A DNA stretch of 64,000 nt from UBA6115 sp050953005 (GTDB taxonomy: Bacteria > Bacillota > Clostridia > Christensenellales > Aristaeellaceae): NCBI GenBank assembly GCA_050953005.1, contig JBMNLV010000003.1:200363-264362 (forward strand), read 5' to 3'. The position numbers were made by a program, and so were the translations under genes. This document shows, in pieces, positions 1 through 8,229 of the stretch (positions are counted from its first letter, which is position 1; every line of letters starts with the position of its first letter). Under the pieces are notes generated by a model that was given only the letters and a program-made list of their open reading frames with translations, made no database searches and had not been told where the DNA came from.

Positions 1-402
1 GTTTGCGCTGGTGATCGCGTGAAAATCCCCTGTAAAGTGGAGGTTAATGCTTTCCATCGGCAGCACCTGGGCATAGCCGCCGCCTGTTGCTCCGCCTTTC
101 ATACCAAACACCGGACCCATGGAGGGCTCGCGCAGCGCCAGCATCGCGCGCTTGCCAATGGCGCGCAGACCGTCCGCCAGGCTGATTGATACCGTAGTTT
201 TACCTTCGCCCGCTGCAGTGGGTGTAATCGCGCTGACCAAAATCAGCTTCCCATTTTCAGGGATCTCACGCAGCTTGACCGGATTAACCTTGGCAATCAG
301 CGGGCCATAGGTTAACAGGGCATCTTCAGGGATACCATTCTCCCGCGCGATTTCAACAATGGGCTTTGGACTGGCAGCCTGGGCAATCTGTATATCGTTC
401 AT
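1..402 (-). CDS. fhs: Formate--tetrahydrofolate ligase, 5' part (cut by window edge)
   Basis: The first 134 codons are present; the frame is open to base 1. The protein begins MNDIQIAQAASPKPIVEIA and carries the nucleotide-binding motif TPTAAGEGKTT and the family blocks LREPSMGPVFGMKGGA and INLHFTGDFHAI, which are diagnostic of Fhs. Fhs makes 10-formyl-tetrahydrofolate from formate, THF and ATP in the cytosol, feeding purine and fMet-tRNA synthesis or acetogenic one-carbon flow. A CAGGAGGAAG ribosome site precedes the ATG at 402. The FCD-GntR gene lies directly upstream, and a matching operator-like palindrome sits in the gap, so regulation by that protein is inferred. Confidence 0.95.
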   Translation of the reverse strand, partial: MNDIQIAQAASPKPIVEIARENGIPEDALLTYGPLIAKVNPVKLREIPENGKLILVSAITPTAAGEGKTTVSISLADGLRAIGKRAMLALREPSMGPVFGMKGGATGGGYAQVLPMESINLHFTGDFHAITSAN

Positions 403-426
403 TGCTTCCTCCTGTTGTTTGTTGAC

Positions 427-437
427 TTGTTATACAA
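427..437 (-). promoter_or_regulatory. Putative FCD/GntR operator overlapping the fhs promoter
   Basis: On the minus strand the sequence is TTGTATAACAA, which fits the FadR-subfamily operator pattern TNGTNNNACNA exactly. It overlaps a possible -10 TATAAC (429-434), with a weak -35 TGTAGA 17 bp upstream (452-457). It lies 25 bp before the fhs start and next to the gene for an FCD-type GntR regulator. A second inverted repeat, CAGCATG...CATGCTG, is at 441-462. Binding is inferred from motif match and position only. Confidence 0.45.
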
Positions 438-488
438 CAACAGCATGCTTTTCTACATGCTGTCAAGATTCTAATTATCTTAATTGCA

Positions 489-1178
489 TCAGTCTTCAGG
501 CTGCTTGCGGCGCAGGGAAACGGCCGCCAAGCAGGTCATCATACTCTCATTGAGGTGACTGGCCATCAGTGTGGTAAAGCCTTCCTCATCACCTTTTGAA
601 AGCATCTCAAGCAGCTGGTGGTGCTCCTTATGGGCGTTGGAACGGCGCACAATACTGGCAATTGCGATGTGGGAGAAGCGAATGATGTACTCCTCCTGGC
701 TGTCAATCACACGCAAAATACGCTTTTTATCAGAGATGTTCTCAATCATGCGATGGAAATCGCGGTTATATATGGCTAATTCATCGGCGTTCTCTGCCTG
801 CTGACTGATATCCATTTTATCCAAGACAGCTTGCAGCGCGTCCAAATGTTTCTTGGTGACATTTTTGAAAATGGAGGGAATGATCAGCATCATCAACGCG
901 TTGCGGATAGTGAAGGTCTCTTCAATGTCCTCCATAGTGAAAGCGCAAACGATCACTCCTTTGCGCTCCACATACTCTACAAGGCCGTCCAGTTCCAGTT
1001 TGCGGAAAGCCTCGCGCAGCGGCGTACGGGAAATGTGGAGCGATTCAGCGTACACCGTTTCAATCAAACGTGAACCAGCAGGGATATCCCCCATGATGAT
1101 CGCGTGCTTGAGCGTTTCATAGGTGGTTTCACGAATCGGTTTGTTCAATTCAATCCTGTTAAGGCCAAACTGCTCCAA
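489..1178 (-). CDS. GntR-family regulator with FCD ligand domain
   Basis: A 229-aa regulator with an N-terminal winged helix-turn-helix (ETTYETLKHAIIMGDIPAGSRL, then the recognition part ISRTPLREAFRKLELDGLV) and an all-helical C-terminal FCD domain. The FCD part keeps the metal/ligand-type positions, including NRDFHRMI and the HLNES segment near the end. FCD regulators usually repress metabolic genes until a carboxylate-type effector binds. The start chosen is TTG at 1178, because GGAGG sits 8 bp upstream; the frame also opens at a TTG at 1193 that would overlap the ribosome site. It precedes fhs on the same strand, so fhs is a candidate target. The effector is unknown. Confidence 0.9.
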   Translation of the reverse strand: MEQFGLNRIELNKPIRETTYETLKHAIIMGDIPAGSRLIETVYAESLHISRTPLREAFRKLELDGLVEYVERKGVIVCAFTMEDIEETFTIRNALMMLIIPSIFKNVTKKHLDALQAVLDKMDISQQAENADELAIYNRDFHRMIENISDKKRILRVIDSQEEYIIRFSHIAIASIVRRSNAHKEHHQLLEMLSKGDEEGFTTLMASHLNESMMTCLAAVSLRRKQPED

Positions 1179-1208
1179 TTGTGATCCCTCCAATAAGTAA
1201 TTAAAATA

Positions 1209-1237
1209 ATACTACCGCCCCAGCCGCCTGATGTCAA
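1209..1237 (-). promoter_or_regulatory. Sigma-A promoter of the GntR gene
   Basis: On the minus strand TTGACA (1232-1237) is followed after 17 bp by TAGTAT (1209-1214), about 30 bp upstream of the TTG start. The -35 is perfect and the -10 is 5/6. Confidence 0.7.
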
Positions 1238-1247
1238 GAACTAGCTA

Positions 1248-1320
1248 GGCTTTTGTTTACTTTTGTTGGGCTTTTGTTTACTTTTGTTTACTCTTGCCTG
1301 TAGGCTTTTGTTTACTCTTG
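1248..1320. repeat. Three 18-bp direct repeats downstream of truB
   Basis: The unit GGCTTTTGTTTACTTTTG occurs at 1248-1265 and 1269-1286, and with one T-to-C change at 1303-1320. A partial extra TTTACTCTTG follows the second copy. The array lies between the end of truB and the GntR promoter. No hairpin with a T-tract is visible, so its role in termination is unclear. Confidence 0.8.
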
Positions 1321-1347
1321 CATTTAGCAATCAGCCTTGCGGAATGT

Positions 1348-2265
1348 TCATTCAAATGATGTTGATGGCTCATAAAGCATCGTAACCAAACGAAATAAAT
1401 TACCTTCAACTTTGTATATACCCAGCAACTCTTGTCCAGCAAATAAACATACCTTGATATCTTCCTGAGCGGCCTCGCCTGCTTGTACCATATATCGCTG
1501 CAAACTAGCCCCATTGGCAGCAAGGCGGTGATGCTCGCTTAATACGCTCATTCGTTTGTAGTTGTTGAGGATGGCGGCAAGGCCAACAAACCATCTTTGT
1601 TCTGTTTTGAAGCCTTTTTCTTGCCAATCCAGCAAGTCTTCCGGAGTGGCTGCATTGCGCAGTGACAACCCGCCACATTCTTCGCGTAAAAGGAAGCGCA
1701 TGTGCGCACACCCCCCCAGCGCACGGCCCAGGTCATGGCAGAGCGTGCGGATATAGGTACCTTTGCCGCAGCGCACCCTCAACAAAGCGCCATTCCGCGC
1801 CGTCAGGCGTATAATGTCAAGTTCATAAAAATCCACCGGGCGCGGCGAAAGCTGCGCCTTTTTGCCCTCCCGCGCCAGCTGATAGGCCGTTTTCCCTTTA
1901 ATCTTGAGCGCTGAGTACTGCGGTGGCAGCTGCATTCCCCTGCCAATAAAGCGCGCTGCTGCCTGCCGGACCTGTTCAAGGCTTGGATGCATTTCACAGC
2001 GCTCCAGCACCTTTCCCTGGGCATCCTGGGTGTCTGTGGCACTGCCGAAAATCATTTCCGCCAGGTATTGCTTGGGGCGGCCCATCAACTCATCACAAAC
2101 GCGCGTCGCCTTGCCAAGCAGCAGCGGCAACACTCCGGCCGCCTCAGGATCCAGGGTGCCGGCATGCCCGGTCTTTGCCCCGGTCAAACGCTTGACGAAA
2201 GCAACCGCCTGGGCAGAGGTCATGCCAGGCGGCTTGTAAAAATTAAGGACGCCATTCAGGGACAT
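1348..2265 (-). CDS. truB: tRNA pseudouridine(55) synthase
   Basis: A 305-aa protein that isomerises U55 in the T-loop of tRNAs. The N-terminus MSLNGVLNFYKPPGMTSAQA and the catalytic block KTGHAGTLDPEAAGVLP are typical; the nucleophilic aspartate is D39. The central motif GTYIRTLCHDLG is also a TruB hallmark. A short C-terminal extension follows the catalytic domain. The gene overlaps the end of the DHH gene by 10 bp, so it is translationally coupled and last in the nusA-infB operon, the usual Firmicutes position. Confidence 0.97.
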   Translation of the reverse strand: MSLNGVLNFYKPPGMTSAQAVAFVKRLTGAKTGHAGTLDPEAAGVLPLLLGKATRVCDELMGRPKQYLAEMIFGSATDTQDAQGKVLERCEMHPSLEQVRQAAARFIGRGMQLPPQYSALKIKGKTAYQLAREGKKAQLSPRPVDFYELDIIRLTARNGALLRVRCGKGTYIRTLCHDLGRALGGCAHMRFLLREECGGLSLRNAATPEDLLDWQEKGFKTEQRWFVGLAAILNNYKRMSVLSEHHRLAANGASLQRYMVQAGEAAQEDIKVCLFAGQELLGIYKVEGNLFRLVTMLYEPSTSFE

Positions 2266-3230
2266 AAAGCGTTCATCATCCGCGCCTTGACTTTGTTAAC
2301 CGCTTCACCAAGCGGCAGGTTCAGGGTGAAGCCGGCAGCCAACACATGGCCTCCACCACCCATCTCAGCCGCAATAACAGCCACATTATGCGGCGCCAAG
2401 GCACGCAAACTGAATTTGGTTTGCGCCGCATCCACCTGGGTAGCTAAAAAACACATCTGAACACCTGGAATATTAAGCGCGTAATTCACCAGGCCCTCTG
2501 TCAGGTCCTGCGTGGTATTAGTCTGTAGAAAATCATTTTCACTCAGCCGCATCATGCTTAAACGTCCCCCACACTCAAAATTCAGAGAGCCCAGACAGCG
2601 GCCAAGCAAACGATAGAAGCTCAGATCCTTGACCAGGTGCAACGCCCTGGAGTAGCGTGAGATGTCCAGGCCAGCGCGCATCAGCTTGCTCATTTGCAGG
2701 AAAAACTCCTCATCCATCTGCCCGAAGCTGAAATTGCCGGTGTCGGTTGAGATCGCGGCATACAGCAGCGCAGCGATATCCTCATTCAAAGGCACTTCCA
2801 ACTCCTCATACAAACGAAACACCAGGTTGCCTGTCGCGGCTACCTGACTGTCGATGTAATTCTCCATGCCAAAGCAGAGATTGGACGCGTGATGGTCTAT
2901 CACCAGGGTGCGCGGACAGGCAGAAAACAATTGGCCGCCGTCCCCCAAGCGCGTCAGATCAGATGCGTCCAGGGAACAGGCTAAATCAAAATCACGCACC
3001 GTGACTTCTGCAGGTTTTTTGATTTGTTCCCAGCCGGGCAGAACACGCAGGTTTTTAGGCACCGCGTCATGGCACACAGCAGTGACCTCCTTGCCAAGGG
3101 CTGCAAGCAAGGCGTTTGTAGCCAACAAAGACCCGACGGCATCCCCGTCAGGCTGCAGGTGTGTCAGCAGCAGAATACGCTGCGAACGCCTGAGAACCTC
3201 AGCGGTCTGTGCCAGGTTGATGATCATCAT
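2256..3230 (-). CDS. nrnA: DHH/DHHA1 phosphoesterase, NrnA-like oligoribonuclease
   Basis: A DHH-family phosphoesterase of 324 aa from the chosen start (MMIINLAQTAEVL). It shows THLQPDGDAVGS, the family DHH motif VIDHHASN and the C-terminal DHHA1 glycine motif GGGGHVLAAGF. NrnA enzymes degrade nano-RNA and dephosphorylate pAp in the cytosol, using two metals held by the DHH residues. The frame stays open to 3275, but those upstream codons run far into rbfA. The start at 3230 has GGAGG upstream at longish spacing, so the exact start is uncertain. Position between rbfA and truB is conserved in Clostridia. Confidence 0.93.
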   Translation of the reverse strand: MMIINLAQTAEVLRRSQRILLLTHLQPDGDAVGSLLATNALLAALGKEVTAVCHDAVPKNLRVLPGWEQIKKPAEVTVRDFDLACSLDASDLTRLGDGGQLFSACPRTLVIDHHASNLCFGMENYIDSQVAATGNLVFRLYEELEVPLNEDIAALLYAAISTDTGNFSFGQMDEEFFLQMSKLMRAGLDISRYSRALHLVKDLSFYRLLGRCLGSLNFECGGRLSMMRLSENDFLQTNTTQDLTEGLVNYALNIPGVQMCFLATQVDAAQTKFSLRALAPHNVAVIAAEMGGGGHVLAAGFTLNLPLGEAVNKVKARMMNALCP

Positions 3231-3591
3231 GTTTGCTGTCGTGTCCTCCATCACCAAGCACTTGCTTGAGTACATCCGCTATATGCATGCCATAGGCAAT
3301 ATTACGGTCAGGAAGAAAAAAAAGTTCCGGTGTATAGCGCACACTCAGCCTGGCGCCCAACGCATGGCGCAACAGTCCGGACGCGCCTTTGAGCGCCTTG
3401 ACCAAATCATCCAGCTTGTCTTCCTCCAGCGCGCTGACATATACCTTTGCGCTGCGTAAATCCCGGGTAGGTTCCACCCGGGTGATGCTGAAAGTGCCGC
3501 ACACACGCGGGTCGCGCAGCTCCTCCCGGATAATCCTGTCCAAATTTTTCTTGATTTCTTCAGCGATACGGTTTTGTCGATACTGTGCCAC
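3199..3591 (-). CDS. rbfA: Ribosome-binding factor A
   Basis: A 130-aa KH-like protein that helps mature the 5' end of 16S rRNA and small subunits, important in the cold. RbfA features seen are the N-terminal RQNRIAEEIKKNLDRIIREELRDPRV, the VEPTRDLRSAKVYVS strand and RYTPELFFLPD near the C-terminus. It starts 9 bp after infB stops, and its 3' end overlaps the nrnA start. Length is normal for the family. Confidence 0.96.
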   Translation of the reverse strand: MAQYRQNRIAEEIKKNLDRIIREELRDPRVCGTFSITRVEPTRDLRSAKVYVSALEEDKLDDLVKALKGASGLLRHALGARLSVRYTPELFFLPDRNIAYGMHIADVLKQVLGDGGHDSKHDDHQPGTDR

Positions 3592-3600
3592 GCTTTCTCC

Positions 3601-6420
3601 TTAACGCTCGATCTCTTCCATCATGAAGCACTCAATGACATCCTTTTCCTTGATGTCGTTGTAGTTCTCCAGCCCGATTCCGCATTCATAGCCACTGGCC
3701 ACCTCACGCACGTCGTCCTTGAAACGGCGCAGCGAGGATAGCTTGCCCTCGAAAACAACTACATTATCACGCAGCAGGCGCACTGGCTGGTTACGTTGCA
3801 TTTTGCCATCGGTCACATAACAGCCGGCAATGGTGCCGGAGCCAGTGATCTTGAAGACATTGCGAACTTCAGCATATCCCAGGATAACTTCCTTGAACTC
3901 AGGCTCCAGCATGCCCTTCATCGCCTTTTCAATATCCTCAATGGCCTGATAAATCACACGATACAGTCGGATGTCGATGTTTTCCTTGTCGGCTATCTCA
4001 CGCGCATTTTTATCCGGGCGAATGTTGAAACCAATGATAATGGCATTGGCGGTCGCTGCCAGGTTGACGTCATCCTTGGTAATGGCACCTACACCGGCAT
4101 GCAGCACGTTGATTTTGACCTGTTCATTGTTAAGCTTCTCAAGGGACTGGCGCACCGCTTCAGTGGAGCCCTGGACATCCGCCTTGATAAGGATGTTCAG
4201 CGTTAACTGCTCGCCTTCCTTGATATTTTGGAACAGGTTGTCCAGCGTTACAGTAGAGGCAGCGATGCGCTGCTCCTTCATGCGATCCTCGCGTTCCTTG
4301 GCTACCTGGCGTACCAGTTTATCATCCTTGACAGCGATCATCTCATCGCCTGCTTGCGGCACAGAGTCAAAGCCTGAAATCTCAACCGGCATGGAGGGCC
4401 CGGCTTCGCGCACATTTTCTCCCTTGTCATTGAGCAGTGCACGCACACGGCCAGTGGCCATGCCTGCAATCACATTGTCGCCCACACGCAGGGTGCCGTT
4501 TTTCAGCAATACCGTAGCCAGGGAGCCGCGGGCCTTGTCAAGCTTGGCCTCAATGATAATGCCGCGTGCCAGGCGATCCGGGTTGGCGCGCAGCTGCAGC
4601 ACCTCAGCTTGCAGCAATATCATTTCAAGCAGAGTATCAACGCCCTCTCCTGTTTTTGCGGATACGGGAACCATAATGGTATCACCTCCCCATTCCTCGG
4701 ACACGAGGTTGTGGGCGGTCAGATCCTGCTTGATGCGCTCGGGGTTGGCCTCTGGTTTATCCATTTTGTTAATGGCCACAATGATTGGCACTTCAGCGGC
4801 CTTTGCGTGATTGATTGCCTCCACCGTCTGGGGCATCACACCGTCATCGGCAGCAACTACCAGCACCGCAATATCCGTTGATTGTGCGCCGCGTGCACGC
4901 ATAGCGGTAAAAGCCTCATGGCCCGGAGTATCCAGGAAGGTGATGATCTGGCCATCCAGATCCACCGTGTAGGCGCCAATATGCTGAGTGATGCCACCGG
5001 CTTCACCGCGGGTCACATGCGTATTACGGATGTAGTCCAGCAACGAGGTTTTGCCATGGTCAACATGGCCCATGATGGTGATCACAGGCGGACGCGGCTT
5101 AAGATCTTCCTCTTTGTCCTCCACGTCTGCGGTTTCCACCAATTGGTCCTCCGCAGTGCGATCCATACGAAGAATCAACTCCACATCAAACTCAGAGCAC
5201 ACAAGGGAGGCTGTATCATAATCCAGCTCGCTGTTGATGGTGGCAATGTTGCCCAACAACAGCAGTTTCTTGAGGATCTCGCCTGCCGGCTTACCGATGC
5301 GCTCGGTCAGGTCCTTGACGGTGATGGTTTCCTGGGTCATGTAGGCGGTTTCAATTTTTATCGGCGCCATCATTTGCTGTGCAGAAGGCTTTTTGGCGCG
5401 TGCACGCCGGCCACCGCGTACAACATCATCATCCATACCGAAACGGGACTGCGATTTGCGAACACTTTGCTTGCGCTGTTTACTGACATGTTCGGGATCC
5501 GGCTTGCGGGCGTAATTTTTCTTGTTGGGGTCGTAGTTGCTGACACGCTCCTTTTCCAAAGACATCATCAACTCATCCACCGGGGCACGCATCGCTGCAG
5601 ATCTGCCCGCACCACGCGCAGCGCCGGACGCCCGTCCGGTCCTTTGTTGCGCACCGGACGCCGGACGGCTGTATTGCTGCTGCGCACCGGGCGCCGGACG
5701 GCCATACTGCTGCTGCGCGCCAGGCGCCGGACGGCCATACTGCTGCTGCGCGCCAGGCGCCGGACGGCCATACTGCTGCTGCGCGCCGGGCGCCGGACGG
5801 CCATATTGCTGCTGCGCGCCGGGCGCCGGACGGCCATACTGCTGAGTGACGGGGCGCGTTGCCGGCTGGCCGGTCGCAAACCTGCCTTGAATGGGCGCAG
5901 GCTCTGCCGGCTTGGCCGAAGGTGCAGGGGTTGGCGCAGGCGGCGCAGGTTCTGCCGCGGTCGCCGGTTTCTCATCGACCGGGTCTTGTTGAACCGGTTG
6001 CGCGGGCTGAACAGGATCAGGCGCCGGCTCAGAGGCGGACACGGACTGGGCTTGAGGTTTGTCGGACACAGCTTCCAATGTCACAGGTTCCTCCTGATCT
6101 GCAGGTATTGCAGGCATCGCAGATACCGATGGATCCGCAACCTGCGCTTGTTCCTGCGCTGCCGCGGCATCAAGAATAGCCTGTTCATCCTCATCCGGCA
6201 TGGTCCAGGCTTTGGTCTGCGATTGGAGCATCTGCTGTTGCTGCTCATGCTTTATGCGCTGACGTTCCTCTTCCTCCTGGCGCAAAAACACAGCTTCCTG
6301 CTGTTTAAGCATCTGCAGCATAATATCCGCATTGCGCTTGACCCGCTCTGTTTCAGACAGGATTACGCCCGCTTTTTGATTAAGGTTCTTGATGGTGTCT
6401 CTGAGACCGACTTTTGACAT
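3601..6420 (-). CDS. infB: Translation initiation factor IF-2
   Basis: IF-2 of 939 aa, the GTPase that positions initiator fMet-tRNA on the ribosome. The N-terminal ~300 residues are low-complexity and rich in Ala, Pro, Gln and Lys, with a tandem 11-residue repeat (about residues 190-260). An IF2_N segment near residues 360-420 is followed by the G domain: PPVITIMGHVDHGKTSLLD (about 443-461), DTPGHEAF and NKMDKPEANP. Domains II to IV follow, ending with the fMet-binding IF2-C2 region. The variable N-terminus is long but normal for Clostridia. It sits in the canonical ylxQ-infB-rbfA order. Confidence 0.98.
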   Translation of the reverse strand: MSKVGLRDTIKNLNQKAGVILSETERVKRNADIMLQMLKQQEAVFLRQEEEERQRIKHEQQQQMLQSQTKAWTMPDEDEQAILDAAAAQEQAQVADPSVSAMPAIPADQEEPVTLEAVSDKPQAQSVSASEPAPDPVQPAQPVQQDPVDEKPATAAEPAPPAPTPAPSAKPAEPAPIQGRFATGQPATRPVTQQYGRPAPGAQQQYGRPAPGAQQQYGRPAPGAQQQYGRPAPGAQQQYGRPAPGAQQQYSRPASGAQQRTGRASGAARGAGRSAAMRAPVDELMMSLEKERVSNYDPNKKNYARKPDPEHVSKQRKQSVRKSQSRFGMDDDVVRGGRRARAKKPSAQQMMAPIKIETAYMTQETITVKDLTERIGKPAGEILKKLLLLGNIATINSELDYDTASLVCSEFDVELILRMDRTAEDQLVETADVEDKEEDLKPRPPVITIMGHVDHGKTSLLDYIRNTHVTRGEAGGITQHIGAYTVDLDGQIITFLDTPGHEAFTAMRARGAQSTDIAVLVVAADDGVMPQTVEAINHAKAAEVPIIVAINKMDKPEANPERIKQDLTAHNLVSEEWGGDTIMVPVSAKTGEGVDTLLEMILLQAEVLQLRANPDRLARGIIIEAKLDKARGSLATVLLKNGTLRVGDNVIAGMATGRVRALLNDKGENVREAGPSMPVEISGFDSVPQAGDEMIAVKDDKLVRQVAKEREDRMKEQRIAASTVTLDNLFQNIKEGEQLTLNILIKADVQGSTEAVRQSLEKLNNEQVKINVLHAGVGAITKDDVNLAATANAIIIGFNIRPDKNAREIADKENIDIRLYRVIYQAIEDIEKAMKGMLEPEFKEVILGYAEVRNVFKITGSGTIAGCYVTDGKMQRNQPVRLLRDNVVVFEGKLSSLRRFKDDVREVASGYECGIGLENYNDIKEKDVIECFMMEEIER
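5640..5850. repeat. 33-bp tandem repeat inside infB
   Basis: About six consecutive 33-bp units encode GRPAPGAQQQY in IF-2. Five are identical at protein level and one is degenerate (SRPASGAQQRT), followed by a partial unit. The copies are contiguous and in frame, so copy number can vary without breaking the gene. Confidence 0.9.
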
Positions 6421-6768
6421 TCAGCCCTTGTCCTCCATAATAGTTTCCTTTTTGGCAGCCGCCTGGCGACCGATCATCTCTTGATTTATGGCCAGCAATC
6501 TGTCTGCCAGCCCACAGGGTTTAACAGCGCCTGCCGCCATGCCAGGCCGTCCGCAGGCCCTTCCCAGCACACCCCCGCCCAACAGCATAACCTGTACCCG
6601 ATGATGATTGCAAGCATTCTGTACTTTCTTTAGCGTATTTGCGCTGGCAGTTTCATCCAGCAACACCAGCGCGGCTTTCCCGTCACGAATCAACGTCAGC
6701 GCCATTTGGGCGCCAGGTACCAACTGCCCCGCACGAAAAGCCAACCCAATCAATCCGCTAACGGCCAT
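6421..6768 (-). CDS. ylxQ: YlxQ-like ribosomal L7Ae-family protein
   Basis: A small protein of the L7Ae/L30e/S12e/Gadd45 RNA-binding fold (115 aa from the chosen ATG at 6768). Visible features are GLAFRAGQLVPGAQMALTLI, the central VLLDETASANT and a basic C-terminal tail. The ATG at 6768 has AAGGTG 7 bp upstream; the frame opens upstream at 6810 but would then overlap ylxR by more than 50 bp. The homologue in Bacillus is a kink-turn-binding protein of the nusA-infB operon. No precise cellular role is established. Confidence 0.88.
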   Translation of the reverse strand: MAVSGLIGLAFRAGQLVPGAQMALTLIRDGKAALVLLDETASANTLKKVQNACNHHRVQVMLLGGGVLGRACGRPGMAAGAVKPCGLADRLLAINQEMIGRQAAAKKETIMEDKG

Positions 6769-7048
6769 GCGAATCACCTTTGGGCTTGCCGGCAGCGATC
6801 TGTCCGGCAAGCTGTTGTGTGATCTCAGGTGAAATGGTTCGGTCCAGCGCGCGATCCAGCTGACGCTGTTTGACTGCCCGGGCTAAGCATCCCTCCTCAG
6901 GGCATACATAAGCGCCACGCCCGGATTTTTTGCCGGTAAAGTCAATGAGAATGACGTCCTCAGGCGTACGCACCACGCGCAGCAACTCCTTTTTGGGCTT
7001 CATTTCCCGGCAGCCTACACACATGCGCATGGGAATTTTTTTAGGCAT
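6758..7048 (-). CDS. rnpM: YlxR/RnpM RNA-binding protein
   Basis: A 96-aa basic protein of the YlxR (DUF448) family, recently named RnpM for its modulation of RNase P. The signature MRMCVGCREMKPKKELLRVV and the strand GKKSGRGAYVCP are clear. It lies between nusA and ylxQ, the fixed Firmicutes order, and overlaps the next gene by 11 bp. Its length is family-typical. Confidence 0.94.
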   Translation of the reverse strand: MPKKIPMRMCVGCREMKPKKELLRVVRTPEDVILIDFTGKKSGRGAYVCPEEGCLARAVKQRQLDRALDRTISPEITQQLAGQIAAGKPKGDSHGR

Positions 7049-7068
7049 TCGGTGTCCTTCCTGCTTAT

Positions 7069-8229
7069 TTATTCGTTCAGGCTGCCGTCCATGGGATAAC
7101 CCTCGTCCGGAGGAAATGATTGATCCATCATGGCCTGTTCCTGATAGGCATGCTGCTGGACAAGCTCATCAAACTGGCTTTGGGACTTGATGTCAATCTT
7201 CCACCCGGTCAGCTTTGCAGCCAGGCGGGCGTTCTGCCCCTCCTTGCCTATAGCCAGCGACAACTGCATATCCGGCACCACCACGCGACAGATCTTCTCC
7301 TCATCAGAAATAAATACACTGACCACATGGGCAGGATTGAGCGCGTTGGCTACAAACTCGGCCGGATCAGGCGACCATTTGATAATGTCGATCTTCTCAT
7401 TTCTCAGCTCATTGACCACCTTCTCCACCCTTGAGCCGCGCGGACCTACACAAGCGCCCACAGGATCAATCATCGGATCCATCGAATACACGGCAATCTT
7501 GGTGCGGCTACCGGCCTCGCGGGCAGTAGAGCGAATCTGTACTACGCCTGTGGCGATCTCCGGCACTTCCATTTCAAACAAACGCCGGACCAAGCCCGGA
7601 TGGATGCGGCTGACGTATACCTGTGGCGCGCGCTGGTAATCGCTGCCGGAGCGCCGCACCTTAAGCACGTAGACTTTTAGATGGTCGCCATCACGATAGC
7701 TTTCTCCAGGAATGTATTCGCTGCTTTCCATGATACCTTCAGTACGTCCCAGTTCCAGGTAGGTGGCCTTGGGCTCTACGCGCTGAACGATGCCTGTGAG
7801 AATCTCGTTTTCTTTTTCAATGTACTCATCGTAAATCTTGCCACGCTCAGCTTCACGAATTTTTTGAACCAGCATCTGCTTAGCAGTCTGTGCGGCTACA
7901 CGGCCAAAGTTGTCCGGCGTGACATCGATTTCCACAATATCGCCCACATGATAGTTGGGGTTGATGGCCAGCGCTTCCTCCAGGGAAATCTGCATATCCG
8001 GTTCCTCAACCTCATCTGCAACCACCTTGCGCAAAAAGACCTGAGCGCCTTCCTTGCGGGACAGGCGCACCGCCAGGTTCTGAATAACTGCGCCGGACTG
8101 GCGGTTGTTACGCTTATAGGCGGCTTTCAGGGCTTCCTCGATGGTATCCACCAACACTTCTTCATTCATGTCCTTTTCACGTGCCAGCAGTGAAATGGCC
8201 TCCATAAGGTCAATCTTGGGCTCACTCAT
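7069..8229 (-). CDS. nusA: Transcription termination/antitermination factor NusA
   Basis: NusA of 386 aa with an N-terminal RNA-polymerase-binding domain (MSEPKIDLMEAISLLAREKD), an S1 domain (about 135-200) and two KH domains. The KH part contains DPVGACVGPRGSRV and LAIGKEGQNARLAAKLTGW. It lacks the acidic repeats of gammaproteobacterial NusA, as is usual in Firmicutes. It binds RNA polymerase and controls pausing, termination and rRNA antitermination. The start overlaps the rimP stop (ATGA), indicating translational coupling. Confidence 0.97.
   Translation of the reverse strand: MSEPKIDLMEAISLLAREKDMNEEVLVDTIEEALKAAYKRNNRQSGAVIQNLAVRLSRKEGAQVFLRKVVADEVEEPDMQISLEEALAINPNYHVGDIVEIDVTPDNFGRVAAQTAKQMLVQKIREAERGKIYDEYIEKENEILTGIVQRVEPKATYLELGRTEGIMESSEYIPGESYRDGDHLKVYVLKVRRSGSDYQRAPQVYVSRIHPGLVRRLFEMEVPEIATGVVQIRSTAREAGSRTKIAVYSMDPMIDPVGACVGPRGSRVEKVVNELRNEKIDIIKWSPDPAEFVANALNPAHVVSVFISDEEKICRVVVPDMQLSLAIGKEGQNARLAAKLTGWKIDIKSQSQFDELVQQHAYQEQAMMDQSFPPDEGYPMDGSLNE

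Noticed and set aside
5640..5850. Regular 33-bp repeats that could suggest CRISPR
   Set aside because: The units are contiguous with no spacers, are in frame within infB and encode a peptide repeat.
4882..6417. 511-codon plus-strand open frame opposite infB
   Set aside because: It is antisense to a certain gene, Arg/Leu-rich low complexity produced by the infB repeats, and has no ribosome site.
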